64,000 bases of DNA, from positions 1 to 64,000 of the forward strand of contig NZ_CAJYPS010000034.1 of the NCBI RefSeq assembly GCF_913777145.1, in the 5' to 3' direction. Source of the stretch: an uncultured Roseateles sp. (GTDB taxonomy: Bacteria; Pseudomonadota; Gammaproteobacteria; Burkholderiales; Burkholderiaceae_C). The translations under genes were made by a program, and so were the position numbers. How positions within the stretch are numbered: position 1 is the stretch's first letter; each line of letters opens with the position of its first letter. This document shows, piece by piece, positions 46,239 to 54,026 of the stretch. The notes below the pieces were generated by a model that was not told the origin of the DNA, did no database searches, and saw only the letters and a program-made list of their open reading frames with translations.

Positions 46239-47146
46239 CGAGAGGAGATCATGGTCCCGTAGGCCTGGTCGCTGAGCACTTCCAGCAACATCGCGTGGGG
46301 CACGCGGCCGTCGATGATGTGCACCGCGTTGACGCCACTCTTGGCCGCGTCGATGGCGCCGGCGATCTTGGGGATCATGCCGCCGCTGATGGTGCCGTCG
46401 GCCACCAGCTCGTCGATGCGGCGCGGGGTCAGCTCTGTCAGCAGCTCGCCGGCCTTGTCCAGCACGCCGCGGATATTGGTCAGCATCAGGAGCTTCTCGG
46501 CCTGCAGCACGGTGGCCAGCTTGGCCGCCACCACGTCGGCGTTGATGTTGTAGCTCTCGTTGCTCTCGCCAAAGCCTATGGGGCTGACCACCGGGATGAA
46601 CTGGTCGTCCTGCAGCGCCTTCACGACGCTGGGGTCGATGGAGACGATGTCGCCCACCTGGCCGATGTCGTGCTCCTTGGCGGGGTCGTCCTTGTCCAGC
46701 ATCTTGAGCTGCTTGGCGCGGATCATGCCGCCGTCACGCCCGGTCAGGCCCACGGCCTTGCCGCCGGCGGCGTTGATCAGGCCCACGATGTCCTGCTGCA
46801 CCTCACCGGCCAGCACCCACTCGACCACGCTCATGGTCTCGGCATCGGTCACCCGCATGCCCTGGATGAAGTGGCCCTTTTTGCCCAGCTTGTTCAGTGC
46901 GTCCTCGATCTGCGGACCGCCGCCGTGCACCACCACCGGGTTCATGCCCACCAGCTTCAGCAGCACCACGTCCTCGGCGAAGTCCTTCTGCAGCTCCGGA
47001 TCGGTCATCGCATTGCCGCCGTACTTGATGACGATGGTCTTGCCATGGAACTTGCGGATGTAGGGCAGAGCCTGGGACAGGATCTCGGCCTTCTCGCGCG
47101 GGGCGATGTGGGCAACGTCGGGGGCGGCGGTCGTGGGGGTGGTCAT
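46235..47146 (-). CDS. argB: acetylglutamate kinase
   Basis: The product has 303 residues. ArgB phosphorylates N-acetylglutamate in arginine synthesis. Signatures are [35 protein letters not shown] and the C-terminal [17 protein letters not shown]. An N-terminal helix before the core ([22 protein letters not shown]) marks the arginine-sensitive, hexameric type. The start at 47146 gives [14 protein letters not shown]. It is divergent from the CDF transporter gene. Confidence 0.97.
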   Translation of the reverse strand: MTTPTTAAPDVAHIAPREKAEILSQALPYIRKFHGKTIVIKYGGNAMTDPELQKDFAEDVVLLKLVGMNPVVVHGGGPQIEDALNKLGKKGHFIQGMRVTDAETMSVVEWVLAGEVQQDIVGLINAAGGKAVGLTGRDGGMIRAKQLKMLDKDDPAKEHDIGQVGDIVSIDPSVVKALQDDQFIPVVSPIGFGESNESYNINADVVAAKLATVLQAEKLLMLTNIRGVLDKAGELLTELTPRRIDELVADGTISGGMIPKIAGAIDAAKSGVNAVHIIDGRVPHAMLLEVLSDQAYGTMISSR

Positions 47147-47214
47147 GCGGGAACTCCGGTGCAACGCGGCGCATTCTAGGAACAGCGGCGCCGGATGCTG
47201 GCGACAATCCACCC

Positions 47215-48108
47215 ATGCAAGCCAGTGCCTATCTGAAGCTGTCGGTCGCGACGGCCATCGTCACCATCGTCTTGAAGACCGCCGCCTGGTGGACCACCGG
47301 CTCCGTCAGCCTGGCCGCGGATGCGCTGGAATCGCTGGTCAACCTGGCCGGCGCGGTGTTCGCGCTGGCCATGGTCACCTTGGCGGCCCAGCCGCCCGAT
47401 GCCGAGCACCCTTACGGCCACCACAAGGCCGAGTACTTCTCCAGCGGCTTCGAGGGCATCCTCATCATCGCGGCCGGCCTGGGCATCCTGTGGGGCGCGG
47501 TGGACCGCTGGCGCCACCCCGAGCCGCTGGAGGCCGTGGGCCTGGGTGTGGCGCTGGCCGTGGTCAGCTCCGCGCTCAACGGCCTGCTGGCCTGGGCCAT
47601 GCTGCGCAAGGCGCGCGAGGTGCGCTCGGTGGCGCTGGAGGGCGATGCGCGCCACCTGATCACCGATGTGTGGACCTCGGCCGGCGTGGTCGTGGGCCTG
47701 CTGGGCGTGATGGCCACCGGCTGGCTGTGGCTGGACCCGCTGCTGGCCGTGCTGGTGGCGCTCAACATCCTGCGCGAGGGCGTGCATCTGATGCGCGAAT
47801 CCACCGGCGGCCTGATGGACGAGGCACTGGACAGCGACTCGCTGGCCAAGGTGCACGAGGTGCTGGACGAGTTCCGTCACCCCCACACCATACGCTTCGA
47901 CCACATCACCAGCCGCTCGGCCGGCCAGCGCCGCTTCGTGGACCTGCACATGCACATGCCCTCCGGCTGGACGCTGGGCCGCGCCGCGGCGCTGCGCACC
48001 TCGGTCGAACAGGCGCTGATGGCCGCGGTGCCGGGCCTGCGCGCCACCATCCAGCTGCTGCCCATGGATGTGGAAGCCCATTTCGACGACGTGAAGGACC
48101 CGCTGTGA
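47215..48108 (+). CDS. cation diffusion facilitator (FieF-type) transporter
   Basis: The product has 297 residues and about six membrane helices, with the CDF metal site in [15 protein letters not shown] and [15 protein letters not shown] (an Asp/His-rich pair) and a C-terminal cytoplasmic metallochaperone-like fold with [22 protein letters not shown]. It exports Zn2+, Fe2+ or related ions. The first helix motif has DALES where HxxxD-type residues are common. The stop overlaps the dtd GTG start (4-base overlap). Confidence 0.92.
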   Translation: MQASAYLKLSVATAIVTIVLKTAAWWTTGSVSLAADALESLVNLAGAVFALAMVTLAAQPPDAEHPYGHHKAEYFSSGFEGILIIAAGLGILWGAVDRWRHPEPLEAVGLGVALAVVSSALNGLLAWAMLRKAREVRSVALEGDARHLITDVWTSAGVVVGLLGVMATGWLWLDPLLAVLVALNILREGVHLMRESTGGLMDEALDSDSLAKVHEVLDEFRHPHTIRFDHITSRSAGQRRFVDLHMHMPSGWTLGRAAALRTSVEQALMAAVPGLRATIQLLPMDVEAHFDDVKDPL

Positions 48109-48548
48109 TCGCGCTGCTGCAACGGGTGAGCGAGGCCCGCGTGGAGGTGGCCGGCCGCGTGACCGGCCAGATCGGCCCCGGCCTGCTGATGCTGGTCTGC
48201 GCCGAACCGGGTGACACCGAGGCGCTGGCCGACAAGCTGCTGGCCAAGGTGCTGAAGCTGCGCGTGTTCAGCGACGAGGCCGGCAAGATGAACCGCAGCG
48301 TGCAGGACGTGGCCGGCGGCCTGCTGATCGTCAGCCAGTTCACGCTGGCCGCCGACACCTCGGGCGGCAACCGCCCCAGCTTCACCGGCGCCGCGCCGGC
48401 CGAACTGGGCCGCCGGCTCTACGAGCACCTGCTGGCCGCCGCGCGCCGCCAGCATGGCGAGGTGGGCGCGGGCGAGTTCGGCGCAGACATGCAGGTGCAC
48501 CTGGTCAACAACGGCCCGGTCACCATCCCGATGCGGATGAGCGCATGA
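48105..48548 (+). CDS. dtd: D-aminoacyl-tRNA deacylase
   Basis: The product has 147 residues from a GTG start that overlaps the CDF stop. Dtd removes D-amino acids wrongly attached to tRNA. Family motifs are SQFTLAADT and the cross-subunit Gly-Pro loop NNGPVTIPM near the end; [13 protein letters not shown] is the typical opening. The gene is followed by a cupin gene with an ATGA overlap, so CDF, dtd and cupin form a tight operon. Confidence 0.95.
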   Translation: MIALLQRVSEARVEVAGRVTGQIGPGLLMLVCAEPGDTEALADKLLAKVLKLRVFSDEAGKMNRSVQDVAGGLLIVSQFTLAADTSGGNRPSFTGAAPAELGRRLYEHLLAAARRQHGEVGAGEFGADMQVHLVNNGPVTIPMRMSA

Positions 48549-48907
48549 GCCGCCCCGCCATCGTCCGTATCGCATCGACCGAGGGCCTCGCGCCAGTGCT
48601 GGACCAGCCGCGTGAGGACCGCCGGGTCAGCGGCGCGCCGCAGCGCCAGACCTGGACGCTGCACGAGGCCGGTCCCATGAGCGCGGGCGTCTGGGCCTGC
48701 GAGGTGGGCCGCTGGCGCATCGTCTTTCCCGCCGACCGGCAGGAGTACTTCCACGTGCTGCAAGGCCGCGTGCGCCTGCACGGGCCGGACGGCGCGGTGG
48801 ACATAGGCCCTGGCGAGGGCGGCGTCATCCCGCCGGGCTTCGAAGGGGAGTTCGAAGTGCTGGAGCCGGTGCGCAAGCACTTTGTACTGGTGGACCTGGG
48901 GGGCTGA
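48545..48907 (+). CDS. cupin-domain protein (DUF861 / cupin_3 type)
   Basis: The product has 120 residues, one cupin barrel. Strands with the [14 protein letters not shown] motif (His in place) and [30 protein letters not shown] fit the DUF861 group, often linked to ureidoglycine or ethanolamine metabolism. The substrate cannot be named. It overlaps dtd by four bases. Confidence 0.85.
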   Translation: MSRPAIVRIASTEGLAPVLDQPREDRRVSGAPQRQTWTLHEAGPMSAGVWACEVGRWRIVFPADRQEYFHVLQGRVRLHGPDGAVDIGPGEGGVIPPGFEGEFEVLEPVRKHFVLVDLGG

Positions 48908-49085
48908 TTCGGCGTCAGCCGCTGCGCGGCTGTGGGTGGGCGGAGCCAGTGCGGCGGGGCTGGGTTCAGCAGCTTGCCGGCAATCGTTGCAAGAGGTTTG
49001 GGGGACGGTTTGACCCGATGCGGGCCTCACTTGCGGCGATGTGGCAACACCGAAGCCGGTGTTCAAAGGCAAAGCTGGGCCACGA

Positions 49086-49103
49086 GCGCCGACCTATCGG
49101 CGC
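49086..49103. repeat. hairpin downstream of the AT-richer orphan gene
   Basis: Seven-base perfect arms (GCGCCGA at 49086-49092 and its complement at 49097-49103) with a 4-base loop lie 20 bases after the stop of the gene at 49124. Read on the minus strand it follows the ACCTAAC motif around the stop, as a terminator or attC-like fold would. Confidence 0.4.
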
Positions 49104-49123
49104 GAGGCGGCTCGAGCGGTAGG

Positions 49124-49621
49124 TTAGGTCGCATTGATGGTAGTCACTGTGATGGTTTCGCCAGCGGGTCCAAATGAATGCTCCACGGTGAACTCCACGT
49201 AGCCGGGACTTTCAAATTCGTACAGGGTAGTGCCAGCATCCTGTCGAACAACTTGCCCTTTGCCCGACAGTATTTTCAAGGCCTCATGGGCATATGGCTG
49301 TGGCCATGTAGCTACTACCAAGCGCTTTGCGAGAGCGAGAACTTGGGCTTGAGCTAGCCGCGTGGTGCTTGGCTTATGCGCAGAGACTGTGAGTCCAAAG
49401 TGTTCACACCCACCGATGCGCACTGCTACGGCCCCAAAGATTTTTGAATCCCAGCGAACAAAGCCAGACTGAGCGTCCCATGTAGCGTCACGGTGCCTAG
49501 CGGCAAGGGTCTCAGCCTGCCGGTCAAAGCGCGCAACGTCGAGAACACAATCCCGCGCTGCCGCATACCAAGAGGCTGTGGTCAGACACATGGTCAGGAG
49601 GATTCGGCTCAGATATCGCAT
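49124..49621 (-). CDS. hypothetical exported protein, AT-richer orphan
   Basis: The product has 165 residues. It has a signal peptide (MRYLSRILLTMCLTTASWYAAA, ending before RDCVLD) and a body containing two Cys, a WDSKIFGAVAVRIGG strand and a Ser/Thr-rich end. No domain is recognised. Codon use is AT-richer than that of its neighbours. Its start is preceded directly by GTTAGGC (minus strand) and its stop lies in ACCTAAC, the two motif types that bound integron cassettes, so it may be a cassette relic. No ribosome site is strong. Confidence 0.55.
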   Translation of the reverse strand: MRYLSRILLTMCLTTASWYAAARDCVLDVARFDRQAETLAARHRDATWDAQSGFVRWDSKIFGAVAVRIGGCEHFGLTVSAHKPSTTRLAQAQVLALAKRLVVATWPQPYAHEALKILSGKGQVVRQDAGTTLYEFESPGYVEFTVEHSFGPAGETITVTTINAT

Positions 49622-49674
49622 GCAGCCTAACGTGTTGTAGGCGTATTGTTAACGATCTGCATAACAACCTGAGC

Positions 49675-49986
49675 ATGGTCCAACGCCCCATCAAGGCTGC
49701 CGAGGAATCCCCGACTCGCCGGACGGCAATGACCACCGCCGACGTGGCAAAAGCTGCGGTGAGCGGCCCGCCCGAGTTGCCGCGCGATCCTCGACAGCCT
49801 TTCGAATGGTCGTTCTCGTGTGGCGACGTGTCTTGGCCCTTGCACTTCGAGCCCAGCTCTCAGGATGTCCGCCAGTGGCGGGTCTACCGGAACGGAAAAC
49901 CCTGGATGTGCACTGACTTGGATCGAGTATGGCGTGCCATGCAGAAGGAAATGGCCCCGGTGTTGGGGCGCAGGCACTGGCGCTAA
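49675..49986 (+). CDS. hypothetical small protein
   Basis: The product has 103 residues. It has no signal peptide or membrane helix; the middle has WSFSCGDVSWPLHFEP and a repeated Arg/Trp pattern (RQWRVYRNGKPW, then RVWRAMQKEM) suggesting a small soluble nucleic-acid- or membrane-surface-binding fold, but no family is recognised. ATGs at 49675 and 49729 are both possible. It is divergent from the AT-richer orphan across 53 bases. Confidence that it is expressed is moderate. Confidence 0.4.
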   Translation: MVQRPIKAAEESPTRRTAMTTADVAKAAVSGPPELPRDPRQPFEWSFSCGDVSWPLHFEPSSQDVRQWRVYRNGKPWMCTDLDRVWRAMQKEMAPVLGRRHWR

Positions 49987-50034
49987 CCCTGAATTGCCTG
50001 CACGGCGGCGAGCCGGGGGCAGGCCGGCTCAGCC

Positions 50035-53000
50035 TCACCCCAGCTCAATCGTCCAGCGATGCACGCTGCCCTCAGCCGGACGCGGCAGCGCCAGCGCGCC
50101 CAGGCGGTAGGCATGGTCGCGGCGCTGGCCGGTCAGTTCACGGCCCTGTTCGTCCAGCACGCGGCGCACGCCGTGGCCCTGAGGGCCGACGCGGTAGCTG
50201 AGCTCCAGCCGGAAGCCGGCCAGCGGCACCGTCACCTGCAGGCCATCCAGGCGCTGCGGCATCACCGGGTCCAGCAGCAGCGCATCGTGCTCCAGGCGCA
50301 GGCCCAGCAGCGAGCCGATCACCAGGCCCAGCGCAATGCCCGGGCCGCTGGAGTAAACGCGCCAGCCGCCGTCCAGCTGCACAGCGCCGTCCAGTACCCG
50401 CTGGTATTCGGCCTGGGCCTGGTAGCGGTCCGCGAAGGCGGCGTCGGAGCTGGAGTAGTAGCAGTTGGCCTGACGCGGGCTGGCCTGCGGCACGCGGCTC
50501 GCCAGCGCCACCGGGTGGGCCTGATCCAGTGCGGTCATGAAGGCCTCCGCCTGCCCCAGGTGGGCCAGCATCTGCGCATAGCGCAGGTGGGCATGCATGT
50601 ACATGATGCCGATCTCGCGGCCGAAGAAGCTGCTGGTCTCGGCGCGCTGGAACAGCGTGGACGGGCCGCCGCGGTAGGGCAGCGGCGCGTCGAACAGACG
50701 CGCGCCGTCCGGGCCCTTCAGGTGCTGCTCGATCAGCGCGGCCTGGGTGCGCGCCTGCTCGGGCGTGAGCAGGCTGTCGATCACCGCATGCATCATGGGC
50801 AGCAGGCTGTAGCGCAGGCCGGTGCGCTCATCGCGCGGGTGTATCCACAGCTCGCGCCCGCCCTGCTCGGGGAACAGCACATAGCCGGCCACCACATCGT
50901 CGGCCACCAGCAGGCGCTGGAACTCGGCCTGCACGGCCGCGGCCTCCGCCGCCAGCGCCTGGGCCTCGGCGGCGCGGCCCAGCACTTGCAGCGCCTGCGC
51001 CAGCGTGTGCAGGGTCTGGTGATGCAGCGTCACGGTCCAGGCGCTGCACAGGCGCTCGCGCAGGGCCGGGTCGGCCGGCTGCAGCGAGTCGTTCCAGTCG
51101 CCATGCCAGTAGGCGGCCAGGCCGGTGCCGGGCACGACGCGGCGGCGTATCAGCGCCAGCGCCATCTCCACATGGGCCCACAGCGTGGCGGGCGCACCGC
51201 CGTGCACCGGCAGCGTCTCATCCAGCAGGCTGACGTCGGCGCTGGCGATCAGGTATTGCGCCAGGCCCAGCAGCGGCCAGAACACGATGTCGCCATGCGA
51301 GTCGCCCGCGCGGATGGCGGCGTCGCGCTCGAAGAACATGAACCACTGAGGCCAGTCGCCATCGGCGTTCTGCGCGCTGAACACGCGGCACAGCAGGTCG
51401 CGCACCGGCGCCGTGTGGCCCAGCGCCAGCAGCATCTCCAGCGGCCCCTGGCAGACGTCGCGCGTGCCCCAGCCGCCGCCCGAGTACTGCTCCAGGCCGC
51501 GCGGCGAAAGGTAGTGCACCAGCGCGTTCTGCGCATACCAGGGCAGGCTGTCGGCCAGCGCCGCCAGCGCGGGCTGCGCGCCCCACTGCGGCAGTGCCAG
51601 GGCCTGGGCCGGCGGCGAGGCCTCGGCCAGCAGCGCGCCACGCAGCGTCAGCGTCAGTGCGGAGGTGGCGGCGTAGTCCAGGCACAGCTGGGGCTCACCG
51701 CGGCTGGCGCCGTCGGCATAGAGCAGCGCGTCGTCGCCGAACTGCGCAAGACCTGGCACATCCAGCTCGAAGGCACCGCCAGGGAAGCGCTGGGCCAGCT
51801 CGCTGCCCGCGGGCGGCGTGAGCCTCAGCGTGTCGCCACCGCGCTGCACGGCGGCGCGCAGCGGGGCGGCGCCGTCGTCACCGCCCAGCGCCAGCTGCAG
51901 GCTGGCGCGCACGCGCAGCGGCCCGCCCTCCAGCACGCGCAGGCTCAAGGCCATCACGTCGGGTGCAGCGCCGGCGGTGCTGCTCACCTCGATCACGCCG
52001 CCGTCATGCGCATAGATCCAGCGGCAGGCCTGGGGCTGCATCTCGAAGGCCGAAGGCAGGCCCAGCAGCTGCCAGTCACCGCCCTCGGCCTGCACGAACA
52101 GGCGCAGGCCGGCGCTGCGGAACAGGCCCAGCAGGCTGCGCTGCGTGGACAGCAGGCGGTTGAAGCTGACATGGCCCTGGGTCAGCATGGAATGGAAGAC
52201 GCCGCCCATCCAGCAGGTGGAGGTCAGCGCGCGCTCGTCGGGCACCAGGTGTTCGCCCGCGCGCAGCAGGTGGCCATGCGGGCGCTGCACCGCCAGCTCC
52301 TTGGCCTGCAGCACCACATGGCGGGTGTCGGCCGCAAAGAAGGACAGCAGCTGGCCGTCGCGCCACTCCTCGTGGCGGCGCTCGGCCTCCCACAACGCAG
52401 CGAGCTGGAACTCGGGCAGCGCCTGGCCGTTCAGCAGCGGCGCGCGCGCAAACAGGCTGCGCGCCACCGGCTGGGCCGGCGCGGCGAGTACTGCAGCGAT
52501 CTGCGCCTCGGGTGCGGCCAGCAGGGGCGCCACGCCGGCCAGGTCGGCCTCGCCGCTGGCCTCGGCATGGTGGGCCTGCACGGCAACGAAGAAGCCGGCC
52601 ATGCCGCGCTCGCCCGCGGCCAGTGCCAGCGTGTCGTCCTGCAGCGCGACGAGGCCGTGCTCCTGCTGCAGGCGCATGCCCGGCAGGCCCGCGAGCAGCG
52701 CCGGCGGCGGCTCGCCCCGCTTGGCGGCCTGGCCCCAGACCTGGGCCGCATCGGTGGCGAAGCTGGTGGCACGGCGCAGCGAGCCGGCCAGCAGCCAGGG
52801 ATGGCGGCCGCGCTGCGGCTGGTTCTGGCGCGCGGCCAGCAGCACGCCATGGTCGGCGCTTTGCAGCGGCTGGAAGTCCAGGTACTGGCTCACGTAGTAC
52901 TCGTTGAGTCGCACCGCACCGTAGTCGGCCAGGCCCACGTCCTGCAGCAGCACCAGCTGCAGCTCGCAGGCCGCGCCGGCCTCGGCCTCCAGGTGCCAAT

Positions 53001-53310
53001 ACCAGGCCAGCGCTTCGGCGGCCAGGCGCAGCTGCAGGCGCAGCGTCAGGTCGCCCCAGGTGCCGCGCATCTCGAAGCCGTCGGCCTGCGCATGGGCAGC
53101 CAGCGGCGACTGCGGTCCCAGCAGCGGCACGGCGCGCCAGTCGCCCCCGGCCTCGCGACGACGCAGCCACAGATTGGCCAGGCTGCCTTCCAGCTCGTTG
53201 CCGGGGTAGAGGTTGACCAGCAGGCCGGGCACGCGGATCTGGCGCAGCGCGCCATGGGACAGCAGCTCGACCTCCAGGCCGGCCGGGTTGCGAAGCAGAT
53301 GAACAGTCAT
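50035..53310 (-). CDS. GH94 phosphorylase, 1,2-beta-oligoglucan phosphorylase type
   Basis: The product has 1091 residues, close to the length of the characterised 1,2-beta-oligoglucan phosphorylases and longer than cellobiose phosphorylases. It has an N-terminal beta-sandwich and a large (alpha/alpha)6 catalytic part with GGWGTRDVCQGPLEMLLALG, AYWHGDWNDSLQPADP (the general-acid Asp region) and ETSSFFGREIGIMYMHAHLRYAQ; no signal peptide is present, so it is cytoplasmic. It would split imported glucans to glucose 1-phosphate. The ATG overlaps the esterase gene by four bases. The 1,2-linkage is inferred from length and from the GH144-type gene in the locus. Confidence 0.8.
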   Translation of the reverse strand: MTVHLLRNPAGLEVELLSHGALRQIRVPGLLVNLYPGNELEGSLANLWLRRREAGGDWRAVPLLGPQSPLAAHAQADGFEMRGTWGDLTLRLQLRLAAEALAWYWHLEAEAGAACELQLVLLQDVGLADYGAVRLNEYYVSQYLDFQPLQSADHGVLLAARQNQPQRGRHPWLLAGSLRRATSFATDAAQVWGQAAKRGEPPPALLAGLPGMRLQQEHGLVALQDDTLALAAGERGMAGFFVAVQAHHAEASGEADLAGVAPLLAAPEAQIAAVLAAPAQPVARSLFARAPLLNGQALPEFQLAALWEAERRHEEWRDGQLLSFFAADTRHVVLQAKELAVQRPHGHLLRAGEHLVPDERALTSTCWMGGVFHSMLTQGHVSFNRLLSTQRSLLGLFRSAGLRLFVQAEGGDWQLLGLPSAFEMQPQACRWIYAHDGGVIEVSSTAGAAPDVMALSLRVLEGGPLRVRASLQLALGGDDGAAPLRAAVQRGGDTLRLTPPAGSELAQRFPGGAFELDVPGLAQFGDDALLYADGASRGEPQLCLDYAATSALTLTLRGALLAEASPPAQALALPQWGAQPALAALADSLPWYAQNALVHYLSPRGLEQYSGGGWGTRDVCQGPLEMLLALGHTAPVRDLLCRVFSAQNADGDWPQWFMFFERDAAIRAGDSHGDIVFWPLLGLAQYLIASADVSLLDETLPVHGGAPATLWAHVEMALALIRRRVVPGTGLAAYWHGDWNDSLQPADPALRERLCSAWTVTLHHQTLHTLAQALQVLGRAAEAQALAAEAAAVQAEFQRLLVADDVVAGYVLFPEQGGRELWIHPRDERTGLRYSLLPMMHAVIDSLLTPEQARTQAALIEQHLKGPDGARLFDAPLPYRGGPSTLFQRAETSSFFGREIGIMYMHAHLRYAQMLAHLGQAEAFMTALDQAHPVALASRVPQASPRQANCYYSSSDAAFADRYQAQAEYQRVLDGAVQLDGGWRVYSSGPGIALGLVIGSLLGLRLEHDALLLDPVMPQRLDGLQVTVPLAGFRLELSYRVGPQGHGVRRVLDEQGRELTGQRRDHAYRLGALALPRPAEGSVHRWTIELG

Positions 53311-54026
53311 GATTGATGTTGGGCAAGCAGCCAGGGCAGGAGCTCGGGGTCCTGATAGGCCGGGATCCAGGAGCCGTGATTGACGCCCGGATAGATGGTG
53401 AAGCTGGCCTGACCACCGGCCGCGCGCAGCGCGTCTATGCAGGCCTGCTGGCGAGCCAGCGGCACGATGTTGTCGGCGTCGCCGTGGTAGGCCCGCACCG
53501 GCACGCTGCGCATGGCGGGCACCTTGGCCGGATCGCCATAGCCGCAGACCGGCGCGATCGCGGCCAGGTCCTGCGGGTAGGCGCTGGCCCAGTTCCACAC
53601 GCCATGGCCGCCGCGGCTCAGGCCGGTGGCCAGGCAGCGGCGCGGGTCCACGTTCAGGCGGGCCTTCAGCTCGCCCAGCAGGCGGTGCAGGCGATCCGGG
53701 TTCCAGTCGCCGCCTTCCTCCAGCTGCGGGCTGGCCAGGATCAGCGGGTAGCGAACGCCCTGCCCCACCCGCATCGGCGGGCCGTGCACCTTGACCTTCT
53801 CCAGGTCGGTGCCGCGCTCGCCCGAGCCGTGCAGAAAGACCAGCAGCGGCCAGGGCTCGCGGCGCTGCGCGTACTCGGGCGGCAGCCACAGCCACAGGCG
53901 CTCCTCGCCCAGCGTCCAGGCCCGCTGTTCGCCGGCGGCCAGGCCGGCGGGCACCACGGGCAGCGGCGTGCTGGCGCAACCGGCCAGCAGCGCGGCCGAG
54001 CCCAGTGTCATCTCGCGTCGCGTCAT
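53307..54026 (-). CDS. lipoprotein alpha/beta-hydrolase esterase
   Basis: The product has 239 residues. The signal peptide MTRREMTLGSAALLAGC has a twin arginine and a lipobox (LLAGC), so it is a periplasmic lipoprotein and possibly Tat-exported. The fold resembles PHB-depolymerase/dienelactone-type esterases: LLVFLHGSGERG (oxyanion), TGLSRGGHG (Ser), RAYHGDADNIVP (Asp) and NHGSWIPAY (His). In this locus it could remove acyl groups such as succinyl from substituted glucans; that is inference. GGAGGTGA lies ahead of the ATG, which overlaps the previous stop by one base. Confidence 0.8.
   Translation of the reverse strand: MTRREMTLGSAALLAGCASTPLPVVPAGLAAGEQRAWTLGEERLWLWLPPEYAQRREPWPLLVFLHGSGERGTDLEKVKVHGPPMRVGQGVRYPLILASPQLEEGGDWNPDRLHRLLGELKARLNVDPRRCLATGLSRGGHGVWNWASAYPQDLAAIAPVCGYGDPAKVPAMRSVPVRAYHGDADNIVPLARQQACIDALRAAGGQASFTIYPGVNHGSWIPAYQDPELLPWLLAQHQS

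Noticed and set aside
48908-49123. Possible extra gene between the cupin gene and the AT-richer orphan
   Set aside because: Short frames only, without ribosome site, coding bias or recognisable motif.
50059-53316. A 1085-residue plus-strand open frame opposite the GH94 gene
   Set aside because: It is a by-product of high-GC codon bias on the other strand: Gln/Arg/His/Ala-rich low-complexity protein, no domain, while the minus-strand frame is a clear enzyme.
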